Counted from the stretch's first letter, positions 51,746-61,041 are shown. The stretch: 62,032 nucleotides of DNA from an uncultured beta proteobacterium (GCA_903821335.1 CAIJKV010000239.1:1-62032); one strand, 5' to 3'. The notes: a model not told the origin generated them from the letters alone. Numbers and translations: made by a program.

Positions 51746-52708
51746 ATGAAAACGATGCTAGGCAAGCTGCTCTTGGTGATCTGCCTGATGGCTCAGGCCG
51801 CGACAGCGGCAGAGTTTCCGGACAAGTCCGTCAAAATCGTCGTGCCATTTCCGGCGGGCGGTGCGGCCGACACCTTTACCCGCGTGATCAGCCAGAAATT
51901 GGCGACGCTATGGGGTCAGCCAGTCGTGGTGCAGAACATGCCGGGGGCCGGAACGGTCATTGGCACGTCGGCGGTCGCCAAGGCGCCTGCAGATGGATAC
52001 ACGCTGCTCATCATCGCCAATAGCTTCCTGATCAACAACAAGCTCCAGAAGGAGCTTCCGTACGACGGCCTCAACGCGTTCGTGCCGGTGGCGATGCTGC
52101 TTGATTCGCCGCAGGTGCTTGCCGTCAACGCAAGCAGTCCGTACCAGACATTTTCCCAACTGCTTGAGCTGTCCAGACAAACCGGTGCCAATTTCAGTTA
52201 CTCAACCGTCGGTCCCAATACGTCGCAGAACATCGCAGGCGAGTTGCTGAAGGCGCGTTCAGGGATGGTTGCGACCTACGTACCGTTCGCGGGTGGTGCG
52301 CTGGCTGGCAACGCCGTGATGGGTGGTCATGTCACGATGGTACTCACCAACTGGAACGAGATCAGCGCCAACATACGGGCAGGCAAGCTGCGCCCCCTGG
52401 CGGTGGCGACCGGGCAACGTATTGATCCGCTCAAGGACACACCCACGCTGGTCGAACTGGGCTACCCGGAGCTGGCCTTTGACGTCTGGTTCGGCGTGGC
52501 GGCACCGCGCGGCACACCCCCTGCGGTGCTGGACAAACTGGCGGGTGCGTTCAAGCTGGCACTCTCAGATCCCGAAATCGGCAAGCAACTCAACGCCGCT
52601 GGCTTTTATCCGAATTACCTGGATGGCAAAGACTTTGCCGGTAAGATCCAGACTCAGTATCGGTTTCTCTCAACGATCATGGATGAGCTGAATTTCCGCT
52701 CGGAATGA
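51746..52708 (+). CDS. Bug-family tripartite tricarboxylate receptor (periplasmic)
   Basis: 320 residues from MKTMLGKLLLVICLMAQAAT; GGAG lies 11 bases upstream, and upstream frames are shadows of DUF2252. Signal peptide cut near TAA-EFP. Family hallmarks are FPDKSVKIVVPFPAGGAADT, VVVQNMPGAGTVIGTSAVAK, and the C-terminal GLDELNFRSE-like end. It binds an organic acid in the periplasm. A strong terminator (52751-52784) ends its transcript. Ligand unknown. Confidence 0.9.
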   Translation: MKTMLGKLLLVICLMAQAATAAEFPDKSVKIVVPFPAGGAADTFTRVISQKLATLWGQPVVVQNMPGAGTVIGTSAVAKAPADGYTLLIIANSFLINNKLQKELPYDGLNAFVPVAMLLDSPQVLAVNASSPYQTFSQLLELSRQTGANFSYSTVGPNTSQNIAGELLKARSGMVATYVPFAGGALAGNAVMGGHVTMVLTNWNEISANIRAGKLRPLAVATGQRIDPLKDTPTLVELGYPELAFDVWFGVAAPRGTPPAVLDKLAGAFKLALSDPEIGKQLNAAGFYPNYLDGKDFAGKIQTQYRFLSTIMDELNFRSE

Positions 52709-52750
52709 CTGGTCATTTTTAGGCTTACAATCACTCAGAATAACTATTAC

Positions 52751-52784
52751 AAAATCCTGACCAACAACGGTCAGGATTTTTTTT
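52751..52784 (+). terminator. Rho-independent terminator of the Bug gene
   Basis: A perfect 12-bp stem (AAAATCCTGACC / GGTCAGGATTTT) with a six-base loop, followed by T residues. It separates the Bug gene from rquA. Confidence 0.9.
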
Positions 52785-52817
52785 GCACCAAGCGTGAACG
52801 CCACCTTAAGGAAAACA

Positions 52818-53606
52818 ATGCCAATCTGGTTGATTTACAGCTTTTCTTCCGTGCTGCTGGTGCTGACAGCTGTCGCAGTGTTTTTCTTCATATTCACTCG
52901 CGGCGCCTTGATCTTGCGTAGTTTCGGAAGTTCTCGCGATAGTGCCGAGCATATTTACCCGATTTATTCCAATATGCGGCTGATCAAACTCATTGATATT
53001 CAGCCACTGATTGCCGCCATTCTCTTGTTTCAGTACGACAAACTCGTGTCGATGATTACTGACGAGATTTTGAAAATGAATTTGCACGGTAAAGACGCCC
53101 TGATCACTTCCTGCGCCTTTGGCAATGTCATTCCACGCGTTGTCAGCGCCTGCAATGAGGCGGACGTGCGCAAGGTATTCATCGTGGACATCATCAAGAA
53201 CGAACTGGTGAACGCCCGGCGAAAGCTGACGGCTTACGATAAAAAAATCGAATTACTGGAAGAAAACGCCTTGCAAGTTGGGCTGGCCGACAATTCGATC
53301 GATGCCAATATCATCTTTTTCCTGTTGCATGAACTCCCCCACGACCTTAAGGGCGCGGCCTTGAAAGAGGCCGTGAGAACCCTGGCGCCCGGGGGTAAAC
53401 TTTTCCTGGCTGAATTTCATCGGCCTGCCCCATGGGTATTGCGCACGCTCAGCTGGACCTACTTCAAGGTTTTTGAACCGCTGGGCCTGGCGCTCTGGAA
53501 TACGCATGACCCACTCAAGCAACTGGAAGCAATCGGCGGCTTGACCTGTCAGCGTCGCACGGTCTTTTTTGGCAACTTCCAGGTCATCGTCGCGACAAAG
53601 AATTAA
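52818..53606 (+). CDS. rquA: Probable rhodoquinone methyltransferase RquA
   Basis: 262 residues from MPIWLIYSFSSVLLVLTAVA; AAGGA lies 6 bases upstream, preferred to a GTG at 52794. One N-terminal membrane segment, then a class I SAM methyltransferase-like domain: ALITSCAFGNVIPRVVSAC in the place of the usual glycine-rich motif I, VRKVFIVDIIKNELVNARRK, ANIIFFLLHELPHDLKGAAL and LAPGGKLFLAEFHRPAP. The altered motif I and FFLLHE/FHRP motifs match my memory of RquA, which converts ubiquinone to rhodoquinone and is a marker of fumarate-reducing anaerobic respiration. Nearby anaerobic-type genes support it. Confidence 0.72.
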   Translation: MPIWLIYSFSSVLLVLTAVAVFFFIFTRGALILRSFGSSRDSAEHIYPIYSNMRLIKLIDIQPLIAAILLFQYDKLVSMITDEILKMNLHGKDALITSCAFGNVIPRVVSACNEADVRKVFIVDIIKNELVNARRKLTAYDKKIELLEENALQVGLADNSIDANIIFFLLHELPHDLKGAALKEAVRTLAPGGKLFLAEFHRPAPWVLRTLSWTYFKVFEPLGLALWNTHDPLKQLEAIGGLTCQRRTVFFGNFQVIVATKN

Positions 53607-53694
53607 ATTGCAGGCATTGTGCTGAGCGTGCAAAACACAATCACTGAGAATTAAATAGCAGGCATTGGGCTGAGCATGCTCGACCATCACTGAG
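53601..53694. repeat. Imperfect tandem duplication at the rquA end
   Basis: Two direct copies, 53601-53648 and 53649-53694, both beginning AATTAAAT and including GCAGGCATTG(T/G)GCTGAGC and ATCACTGAG. Copy one contains the rquA stop codon. The duplication leads into the Bug remnant, so it marks a recombination scar. Confidence 0.7.
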
Positions 53695-53795
53695 GCTCGA
53701 TCTTGGCCTCCTTGATGGCACGGGCCCACTTGGCGGTTTCAATGGTGGTGCGTCGCGCCAGCGTCTCTGGCGTTGCCGGCCCGACCTGACTCGCA
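53687..53795 (-). pseudogene. C-terminal remnant of a Bug receptor
   Basis: Minus-strand frame ending in VGPATPETLARRTTIETA, KWARAIKEAKIEPQ and stop, which is the end of a Bug receptor (E-T-x-K-W-x-x-x-I-K-x-A-x-I). The rest of the gene is missing. Not listed by gene length because only 35 residues remain. Confidence 0.75.
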
Positions 53796-53806
53796 AGGAA
53801 GGCCAC

Positions 53807-54361
53807 ATGCATTCATCTCCATTCAAGCCCACCGTCATCCTCGATTTCTGGTTCAAGGAAATCTCGCAAAAGCAGTGGTGGGCCAAGTCCGATGATTTCG
53901 ACCGGCACATTGAGTCACGTTTTGGTGCGTTGCATCGCGCAGCGCAACGTTGTGAGCTGTATGGCTGGCGCACGTCCGCGCAGGGCCGCCTGGCTGAAAT
54001 CATCGTACTCGATCAGTTTTCACGCAATATCTATCGTGACCAACCGGACGCCTTCGCCTGTGACGCCCTAGCACTGGGACTGGCGCAAACGGCGGTTGCC
54101 ACCGGCGCCGACCGTGACCTTGATATCGTGCAGCGCAGTTTCCTGTATATGCCCTACATGCACAGCGAATCTGCGCTGATCCATGCGGTTGCCGTGTCGC
54201 TGTTTGACCAACCCGGAATGGAAAGTAACCTTTCGTTCGAACGCAAGCACCAAGCCATTGTCGACCGCTTCGGCCGTTATCCTCACCGCAACGCCATTCT
54301 TGGTCGCGCATCCACCCTCGAAGAAATCGATTTCCTTGGTAGGCCTGGCTCGTCGTTTTGA
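53807..54361 (+). CDS. DUF924 family protein
   Basis: 184 residues starting MHSSPFKPTVILDFWFKEIS. The DUF924 features LDFWFKEISQKQWWAKSDDF, GRLAEIIVLDQFSRNIYRD, DIVQRSFLYMPYMHSESALI and RKHQAIVDRFGRYPHRNAIL are complete. It is an alpha-helical tetratricopeptide-like protein of unknown function. It is convergent with the oxidoreductase operon, 75 bases apart. No signal peptide. Confidence 0.9.
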   Translation: MHSSPFKPTVILDFWFKEISQKQWWAKSDDFDRHIESRFGALHRAAQRCELYGWRTSAQGRLAEIIVLDQFSRNIYRDQPDAFACDALALGLAQTAVATGADRDLDIVQRSFLYMPYMHSESALIHAVAVSLFDQPGMESNLSFERKHQAIVDRFGRYPHRNAILGRASTLEEIDFLGRPGSSF

Positions 54362-54436
54362 ACGCCACCGGGCGGCAATCGGTCGCACACTAGCGGCCGG
54401 CGATCAGCGGGCCACTGTGCAGAGCACCCTGCCAGA

Positions 54437-56059
54437 TCAAATATTCTCTGGCACCATCTTGATCGCCCCGCACGGGCATTCTGACACACAGATCCCGCAT
54501 CCCTTGCAGTAGTCGAGATTGAATTCAAACCGGTTGCCTGGCCCGAGCTTGATCACCGCGTTGTCAGGGCAAACGCCATAACAGTTGTCACACTCAAAGC
54601 AATTGCCACAACTCAGGCAGCGACGCGCTTCAAAGAGCGCGTTCTCTTCGTCAAGACCACCCTGCACTTCCTCAAAGGTCGACTGGCGCCGGATGATGTC
54701 CAGAATCGGTCGCACGGTCTTGGGGGCGTCGGTGTAGTACCAGGGATTGAGTTTTTCAAAACTGGCGAGTTCGTGCTTGGGCTGATCCGTAGACGTCTGG
54801 CCAGCCAGCCATGCGTTGATATGTCGCGCGGCCTTCTTGCCGTGGCCAATCGCCACCGTCACGTTGCGCTCGGCTGGCACCATGTCGCCACCGGCGAATA
54901 TCCCGGGGTGGCCCGTCATCATGTTGGTGCCCACCTTGACCACGCCATCATTGACCTCAAGGCCAGGAACGCCGTCCAGCAACCCAAGATCGACGTCCTG
55001 CCCCAGTGCCAGCACCAGCGAGTCGGCTTCGATCGTTTCCAACGCACCCGTGGGTTGTGGAAAACCGTCGGCATCGAGTTCCATCTTTTCCAGTGTGATG
55101 GATGACTCGCCCGCATGCTTGATGGTGGACAGCCACTTGACCATCACACCCTCTTGCAGCGCTTCTTCAACTTCGAAATCATGCGCCGGCATTTTTTCGC
55201 GCGTGCGGCGATAGACGATGATGGGCTCGGCCCCCATCCGTTTGGCGCTGCGCGCCACATCGATGGCGGTGTTGCCACCACCATAGACGATGACGCGCCG
55301 ACCCAGCATGGGCTTGTCCTCGCCTTCCATACTGCGCAAGACGGATACCGCGTCCACGATCCGGGCGGCAATCCCTGCCGGGATCGTGGCGCGTTTGCCG
55401 ATGTGCGCCCCCACGGCCAGGAAGGCCGCATCAAAGTTGCCTTCGCGCATGGTGTCCAGGACATGGTCAATCTTGGTGTTGAGCCTGACCTGCACGCCAA
55501 GATCCACGATGCGCTGCAATTCAGCGTCCAGCACATCGCGAGGCAGCCGGTACTTGGGGATCCCGAAACGCATCATGCCACCCATCATCGGGCCGGCATC
55601 GACGACTGTCACCGCATGGCCAAGACGGCGCAGATGAAAGGCCGCTGACATCCCCGACGGACCTGCACCCACAACCAGCACACGCTTGCCCGATTCTTGA
55701 TCGACCGGCGCGAACGCCCACCCTCGTTTGATGGCCTCGTCGCCCAGGAACCGTTCGACCGAATTGATGCCAACGGGCAAATCCAGCTTGCCCCGATTAC
55801 AGGCATTTTCACAGGTGTGATAACAGACACGGCCCATGGTCGCCGGCAACGGATTGTCGCGCGTCAGGTGCCGCCAGGCCTTTTCGTAGTCGCCCGACTC
55901 GGCATGGAACAGCCAGCCCTGGATGTCCTCGCCCGCCGGACATTGCTGGTTGCAGGGAGGCAACCTGTCGACATAAACGGGGCGCTCGGTGCGCCAGGAA
56001 CCGGTGTGATTCGCGAGTGACGAACCGATATCCAGGGTGATGGCAAAGGGTTTGTCCAT
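54437..56059 (-). CDS. GltD-like NAD(P)H:acceptor subunit with C-terminal 2[4Fe-4S] ferredoxin
   Basis: 540 residues from MDKPFAITLDIGSSLANHTG, one base after the PorB stop codon. N-terminal Cys cluster (CNQQCPAGEDIQGWL; CYHTCENACNRGKLDLP) as in GltD, an FAD site (VLVVGAGPSGMSAAFHLRRL), an NAD(P) site (IVYGGGNTAIDVARSAKRMG), and a C-terminal ferredoxin with CLSCGNCFECDNCYGVCP and CKGCGICVSECPCGA, which give two 4Fe-4S clusters. In archaeal-type PFOR the ferredoxin is a separate small subunit, and phenylglyoxylate oxidoreductase has separate PadF/PadH; here both are fused. It would pass electrons from the oxidoreductase to NAD(P). Confidence 0.9.
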   Translation of the reverse strand: MDKPFAITLDIGSSLANHTGSWRTERPVYVDRLPPCNQQCPAGEDIQGWLFHAESGDYEKAWRHLTRDNPLPATMGRVCYHTCENACNRGKLDLPVGINSVERFLGDEAIKRGWAFAPVDQESGKRVLVVGAGPSGMSAAFHLRRLGHAVTVVDAGPMMGGMMRFGIPKYRLPRDVLDAELQRIVDLGVQVRLNTKIDHVLDTMREGNFDAAFLAVGAHIGKRATIPAGIAARIVDAVSVLRSMEGEDKPMLGRRVIVYGGGNTAIDVARSAKRMGAEPIIVYRRTREKMPAHDFEVEEALQEGVMVKWLSTIKHAGESSITLEKMELDADGFPQPTGALETIEADSLVLALGQDVDLGLLDGVPGLEVNDGVVKVGTNMMTGHPGIFAGGDMVPAERNVTVAIGHGKKAARHINAWLAGQTSTDQPKHELASFEKLNPWYYTDAPKTVRPILDIIRRQSTFEEVQGGLDEENALFEARRCLSCGNCFECDNCYGVCPDNAVIKLGPGNRFEFNLDYCKGCGICVSECPCGAIKMVPENI

Positions 56060-56060
56060 G

Positions 56061-57074
56061 TCAGATCGCCTCCTTGGCGAGCAGGCCATATTTGCGAATA
56101 TTCTTGTCAGCCATTGCCTGGATCCGGGCGATGGTTTCCACAGCAGGACTATTGCCAAACAGATGCGCAAAACGCTTTTGAGGCTTGAGGTATTGCTCGA
56201 CTGGCACTTGGTGGCGGATCGGCAGCGAAGCAGTGATTTCCCCGGACTCCGCCTCAAAAACCGGAAACAGGCCGGTTTCCTTGGCCAGCCGCGCAAGCCG
56301 GATGGTGTCGCAGGACGCCGCCCCCCACCCAAGCGGACAGGGCACCAGTATGTGGATGTAGCGCGCGCCGCGCATGCCCATCGCCTTGGTGACTTTGTAC
56401 TCAAGGTCATGCAAGTCTGCCACGGTCGCGGTTGCCACATAGGGAATTTCGTGGGCCATCGCGATCGCGGGCAAGAACTTGCCCTGCCCGAAAGAATTGC
56501 CCGGATGCGCACCGACCGTCATGGTGGTCGCCGTGCGCGCCGCGGGCGGCGTGGCCGAGCTACGCTGCACCCCAGTGTTCATGTAGGCCTCATTGTCGTA
56601 ACAGATGTAGAGCACATCATCATTGCGCTCAAACATGCCCGACAGGCAACCAAAGCCAATGTCAGTCGTGCCACCATCCCCCCCTTGCGCCACCACGCGC
56701 ACATCACCTATCACGCCCTTTTGCCGCTTGACCTTGATTGCGGCGGCAATGCCGGTTGCCACCGCAGGCGCATTGCCAAACAGCGAATGTATCCAGGGGA
56801 TCTGCCAGGAGGTTTCAGGATAAGGCGTTGAAAACACCTCAAGGCAGCCGGTGGCGTTGGCTGCGATCAATTGACGATCGGTGGCGTTCATGGCGGCATC
56901 AATCGCGTAGCGCGCGCCGAGTGCCTCGCCGCAACCCTGGCAGGCACGATGGCCCGAGTTGAGCGAGTTGGTGCGCTGCATGTTGGCCTGCACGGCGCGA
57001 TCCTGCGGTTCAAGCAATCGATTGCCAACGGTAAACGTGCCTGTCTGGTAAAACTTGACGGGTTGCAAAGACAT
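56061..57074 (-). CDS. porB: 2-oxoacid:ferredoxin oxidoreductase, beta (TPP) subunit
   Basis: 337 residues from MSLQPVKFYQTGTF. RACQGCGEALGARYAIDAAM is the typical beginning, followed by VVAQGGDGGTTDIGFGCLSG and ICYDNEAYMNTGVQRSSATP, the GDGG ... N thiamine-diphosphate/Mg motif. The Cys residues (CQGC and a later Cys in ANATGCLEVF plus PCPLGWGAASC) fit the one 4Fe-4S cluster of this subunit. It binds thiamine diphosphate and cleaves the 2-oxoacid together with PorA. It follows porA by 10 bases. Confidence 0.9.
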   Translation of the reverse strand: MSLQPVKFYQTGTFTVGNRLLEPQDRAVQANMQRTNSLNSGHRACQGCGEALGARYAIDAAMNATDRQLIAANATGCLEVFSTPYPETSWQIPWIHSLFGNAPAVATGIAAAIKVKRQKGVIGDVRVVAQGGDGGTTDIGFGCLSGMFERNDDVLYICYDNEAYMNTGVQRSSATPPAARTATTMTVGAHPGNSFGQGKFLPAIAMAHEIPYVATATVADLHDLEYKVTKAMGMRGARYIHILVPCPLGWGAASCDTIRLARLAKETGLFPVFEAESGEITASLPIRHQVPVEQYLKPQKRFAHLFGNSPAVETIARIQAMADKNIRKYGLLAKEAI

Positions 57075-57084
57075 GGCGCGGCTC

Positions 57085-58338
57085 CTAGGCGATTTTTGAC
57101 GCAGGCACACCAAGCTCGCGCAAGATGTTTTCTGCCGCGGGACCTGAACGATGAACGGTGCGCTCGCGCTCAAGTTGCCTGTTGACAATATTCCAGTCCA
57201 GGTCCAGGAACGTCACGGGTTCGAGTTGGTCCAGCACGGCGGTCGAAAACAGTGCGTGCAACGACTTCTTGGTAATAGGTCGCCCGCCCAGTCCAGCGAT
57301 CACGGCATACCCTGCAATGGGCAACTCTGCCAGCGCCAGGCGAATATCGGAGGCCAGGATGCCGCCGATGCCAACGGCCAGGCTCTTCTCGAGCACGACC
57401 ACGCGGGTTGCGGACGCGAGCACCTGCCTGACCTGCGCACTCGGGAACGGGCGATACGACGTAATGGCAAGCGCGCCAATTGCCACGCCCGCCTCGCGCA
57501 TTTCATCGATAGTGTCCTTGATCGTGCCGAGCACCGAACCCATCGCAACCACGATCGTGTGGGCGTCTTGTGCGCGATACGTGTGTATCAGGCCACCGCT
57601 GTCACGTCCGAACACGTTGCGAAACTCCTCGCTCAACTGGGGAATGCGTTCAAGCGCCTGCATTTGCTTGGCGTGGGCAAGATAGCGGACTTCCATGAAG
57701 GCTTCCGGACCGACCATCGCGCCGATCGACACGGGTTCATTGGTGTCGAGCACCTGGCGGGGCTCATAGGGCGGCAAGAATGCGTCAACCTGCTCCTGCG
57801 AGGGCATATCCACCCGTTCGTAGGCATGGGTCAATATGAAGCCATCCATGCAGACCATCACCGGCAGGCTGAGTTCTTCGGCAAGTTTGAAGGCCAGGAT
57901 ATGCAGGTCGAGTGCCTCCTGGTTGGTTTCAGCGAACAGTTGCACCCAGCCACAATCGCGCTGAGACATCGAGTCCGAGTGATCATTCCAGATATTAATG
58001 GGTGACCCGATCGCGCGATTGGCGACCGTCATGACGATGGGCAGGCCCAGCCCAGAGGCGTTGTAGACCGCCTCGACCATGTAGAGCAGCCCTTGCGAAG
58101 CGGTGGCGGTATAGGCCCGTGCACCCGCCGCCGACGCGCCGATCGCCACACTCATGGCAGCAAACTCTGACTCGACATTAATGAACTCGCAATCCTTCAG
58201 TTCACCAGACTTGACCATTTCGCCGATGCCCTCGACGATATGCGTCTGGGGTGAGATCGGGTAGGCGCAGATCACCTCGGGGCGACACAGCGCAACAGCC
58301 TCGGCCACTGCGTGAGATCCTTCAATCTGTTTAAGCAT
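57085..58338 (-). CDS. porA: 2-oxoacid:ferredoxin oxidoreductase, alpha subunit
   Basis: 417 residues from MLKQIEGSHAVAEAVALCRP. The PYR-type domain segments PEVICAYPISPQTHIVEGIG, FINVESEFAAMSVAIGASAA, TATASQGLLYMVEAVYNASG and the IWNDHSDSMSQRDCGWVQLF motif match alpha subunits of the pyruvate/2-oxoacid family. Domain II is at the C-terminus (VAMGSVLGTIKDTIDEMREA). It overlaps porG by 8 bases. The substrate might be pyruvate, 2-oxoisovalerate or phenylglyoxylate; sequence alone does not decide. Confidence 0.9.
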   Translation of the reverse strand: MLKQIEGSHAVAEAVALCRPEVICAYPISPQTHIVEGIGEMVKSGELKDCEFINVESEFAAMSVAIGASAAGARAYTATASQGLLYMVEAVYNASGLGLPIVMTVANRAIGSPINIWNDHSDSMSQRDCGWVQLFAETNQEALDLHILAFKLAEELSLPVMVCMDGFILTHAYERVDMPSQEQVDAFLPPYEPRQVLDTNEPVSIGAMVGPEAFMEVRYLAHAKQMQALERIPQLSEEFRNVFGRDSGGLIHTYRAQDAHTIVVAMGSVLGTIKDTIDEMREAGVAIGALAITSYRPFPSAQVRQVLASATRVVVLEKSLAVGIGGILASDIRLALAELPIAGYAVIAGLGGRPITKKSLHALFSTAVLDQLEPVTFLDLDWNIVNRQLERERTVHRSGPAAENILRELGVPASKIA

Positions 58339-58915
58339 GGTGGCTGGCCTGCTCCATTTCAGCACGTACGGTGTGAAAGGCCTCTGTGGCGGCGGCAACA
58401 TTGCCTTGTGCCACGTTGCCCGAGAACTTGTCCCGGATCGCCGTGATCACCGAGGACAGTTGTATCAACCCGGACATCGCTGCGAATCCGGCCAGCAACG
58501 GCACATTCGGTACCGGTCGTCCCACATGCTTGATCGCAATTTCAGTGGCGGCGAGCGTGCAGAGCCGCCCTGGCGCCCAGCCCTGCACGTACTCCGCGAG
58601 GCCAAGTTGCATGAAGGATTTGTTGGTATTAATCAAGAGGTAACCATTCTTTCCGAGGCCCGCAAAAACATCCACCGCATGGAGCAGTGTCGGGTCCTGG
58701 ATGATGATGGCATCGGGCTCCATAATCGGCTCTCTAAGCCTGATTTCACGGTCTGCGATGCGACAGAACGCCACCACTGGCGCGCCCGTGCGCTCAGACC
58801 CGAAGCTGGGAAACGCCTGCGCGTGACGCCCTTCTTCAAAGGCAGCCATCGAGAGCATCTCGGCCGCAGTCACCACGCCCTGACCGCCACGGCCATGAAC
58901 ACGAACCTGAAACAT
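58331..58915 (-). CDS. porG: 2-oxoacid:ferredoxin oxidoreductase, gamma subunit
   Basis: 194 residues starting MFQVRVHGRGGQGVVTAAEM, the gamma-family signature with the GRGGQG loop. FPSFGSERTGAPVVAFCRIA and PDAIIIQDPTLLHA are conserved. It is the first gene of the four-gene operon gamma-alpha-beta-GltD/ferredoxin. A perfect FNR-type box lies 91 bp upstream, so the operon should be turned on without oxygen, which suits an oxygen-sensitive iron-sulfur enzyme. Confidence 0.92.
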   Translation of the reverse strand: MFQVRVHGRGGQGVVTAAEMLSMAAFEEGRHAQAFPSFGSERTGAPVVAFCRIADREIRLREPIMEPDAIIIQDPTLLHAVDVFAGLGKNGYLLINTNKSFMQLGLAEYVQGWAPGRLCTLAATEIAIKHVGRPVPNVPLLAGFAAMSGLIQLSSVITAIRDKFSGNVAQGNVAAATEAFHTVRAEMEQASHHA

Positions 58916-59006
58916 CTAGTCTCCCCCAATCCGCCCTAACCGGTGCTCAGAAAAGCATCGGCTGGACACGTTTGCGTTAGTTGAGCAAAGATTGCACCTT
59001 TCAATA

Positions 59007-59020
59007 TTGATTTAGATCAA
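59007..59020. promoter_or_regulatory. FNR/ANR box of the oxidoreductase operon
   Basis: TTGAT-TTAG-ATCAA is the perfect FNR consensus, 91 bp before porG. It is in the short gap between the GGDEF gene and porG, so it can only serve porG on the minus strand. Confidence 0.8.
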
Positions 59021-59042
59021 TGAGACAAGCGCAACCGCGGTG

Positions 59043-61013
59043 CTAATCCATATCTTTTTGAAAAAACCGGAACTGATTGCGACCCTTTTGCTTGGCTTTG
59101 TACATCGCCTGGTCAGCGGCACGCAGGAGCAGGTCTGAATCCGTGCCGTCTTCGGGATAGAGGGCCACACCCACACTAGCCGAGACACGAAGCGAGAGGC
59201 CACCAACCTCGACTTGGCTCGCTGCGGCTTGCAACAGACGCTCAAGCACCGGTCGTGCGTCGTCGACCTGCGTCAAGTCCGACAGCACGGCCACAAATTC
59301 GTCGCCCCCCAGGCGTGCCAGCGTGTCGCCCTCGCGCAGGGCAGACTTCATGACCCCGGCCAGGGCGATCAGCAATGCGTCACCCACTTCGTGACCATGC
59401 AAGTCGTTGATTTTTTTAAAGCCATCGAGATCAAGAAACGCGACGGCTATCAGGCGGCTGCGTCGCTGGCATTGAATAATGGCCTGATGCAGCCGATCGG
59501 CCAGCAGCACGCGGTTGGGCAGGCCGGTCAGCGCATCGTGATGGGCCACGTGTTCAAGCTGCTGCTGATGGTTCTTCAAGGACGTGATGTCAGAGAGCAA
59601 CGCCACATAATTTTGAGGCTGTCCACTTTCACCTCGTACCGCGCTAATGGTGATCTGGACTGCGATAATGCTGCCATCCTTACGCCGGTCCCATAGTTCG
59701 CCCGCCCAGTGCCCATTGTTGCGCAGACTCTCCCACATCGCGGCATAAAAGTCGGGGGACTGACGACCCGAGCTCAGTAATTTCGGGTTTCTGGTGACCA
59801 CCTCGGTGCGACCATAACCAGTAATATCCGAAAACGTGTCGTTAACCTCAAGGATGGTGCCGCTGGCATCTGTAATCATGATGCCTTCACGCGCATGGGT
59901 AAACACGCTGGCGTACAGTTTTAACAAGGTTTCCTGCGCCCGCAGCTTGTCGCTGCTGCGCTGCACCTCGTCGAGTCGAGCCTGAAACTCGCGTTGACGC
60001 ACCGTCGCAATGGAGTTCGCCCCCAGTGCCGTCGCTCCGATCGCCACGATTCCCAGAAAAAAGATCAGCAAGGATTGATTAAGCCATTCGGCTTTGCTGT
60101 CTTCAGTGGCCATGCCAACGATGATGTACATCGGATACCCGGCGACCAGCATATAGGCATTGACGCGCTCAATCTGGTCGAGCGCGGTGACTGCGATGTA
60201 GTGGCCCGCAGCAGGGTTCCTCGCGATCGCCGACAGTAATTCTTCGGACACTTTGCGCGACCCGAAATCAGTGACAGCTGACCGGTTTGAGGCGGCAACC
60301 CTCGCAACCAGTGACATGTCGGTCATGCGCAGGCTGACAGCTCCGGCAGGTCCAAGATCGAGCTGTTTTAACTTTTGTTGAAACGCCTCAGCCTGTATCG
60401 TGGCGAAAATTACACCGTCAAATTTGCCGTCCGGAGTGTGCAAGGAATGCGCAATGCCGATGACCCAAACATGCTCGATGATCGAGACAAACGGCCCGAA
60501 CATCGCGGAACGGCGCTCTGGGTGTTCCCTGAGTTCCTGAAAATATTCACGATCTGCAATACTGGCTGAACCATCCGCGGGGACGCCGGAACCATAGCGA
60601 ACCACGCCACTGACATCTGCTGCGCGATAACTGAGGGTTTCCGGAAGTAATTGCTGTTGCCTGACGAGAAATTCCGTGATTCGTGTGTCGTTTGACGTTC
60701 CTTGCTGATCTCGCTCACGTTCAAGCACCAGGGCAGCAGTCTGCAACGCCACGTCGATCTTTTTTAGCGAGTCATCGAACTGTCTTTCTAGCAGCCCAAC
60801 AATATTCAGGGTATTGACGGTGGCGCGTTCGCGGGAATTTAGCCACCCCTGGTAGGAAAAAAAACCTACAAATCCAACAATAAATAACAGCAACCCCACC
60901 ACGACCACAATGATACGTGTGCGCACAGGATCTTTGCCAAATGGCACGACGACCCCGTCAGCCACCCCAGCCGCCTGCCGGCCAACTTCCTGTGTCGTGA
61001 CACGATTCATCAA
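59043..61013 (-). CDS. Cache-PAS-GGDEF diguanylate cyclase
   Basis: 656 residues. Membrane segment about 33-55 (TRIIVVVVGLLLFIVGFVGF), periplasmic Cache domain about 60-310, second membrane segment about 320-340, coiled linker (REFQARLDEVQRSSDKLRAQ), PAS about 365-480 (ITDASGTILEVNDTFSDITG; AVRGESGQPQNYVALLSDIT) and GGDEF about 490-650 with RLGGDEF and REGD inhibitory site intact. The Cache part senses a periplasmic ligand. It ends with no EAL domain. It is upstream of, but not in, the oxidoreductase operon; its start lies 28 bases from the first copy of a 28-bp tandem repeat. Confidence 0.9.
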   Translation of the reverse strand: MMNRVTTQEVGRQAAGVADGVVVPFGKDPVRTRIIVVVVGLLLFIVGFVGFFSYQGWLNSRERATVNTLNIVGLLERQFDDSLKKIDVALQTAALVLERERDQQGTSNDTRITEFLVRQQQLLPETLSYRAADVSGVVRYGSGVPADGSASIADREYFQELREHPERRSAMFGPFVSIIEHVWVIGIAHSLHTPDGKFDGVIFATIQAEAFQQKLKQLDLGPAGAVSLRMTDMSLVARVAASNRSAVTDFGSRKVSEELLSAIARNPAAGHYIAVTALDQIERVNAYMLVAGYPMYIIVGMATEDSKAEWLNQSLLIFFLGIVAIGATALGANSIATVRQREFQARLDEVQRSSDKLRAQETLLKLYASVFTHAREGIMITDASGTILEVNDTFSDITGYGRTEVVTRNPKLLSSGRQSPDFYAAMWESLRNNGHWAGELWDRRKDGSIIAVQITISAVRGESGQPQNYVALLSDITSLKNHQQQLEHVAHHDALTGLPNRVLLADRLHQAIIQCQRRSRLIAVAFLDLDGFKKINDLHGHEVGDALLIALAGVMKSALREGDTLARLGGDEFVAVLSDLTQVDDARPVLERLLQAAASQVEVGGLSLRVSASVGVALYPEDGTDSDLLLRAADQAMYKAKQKGRNQFRFFQKDMD

Positions 61014-61041
61014 GATTTTTTGCCTGTGCGGTGATCAAACC

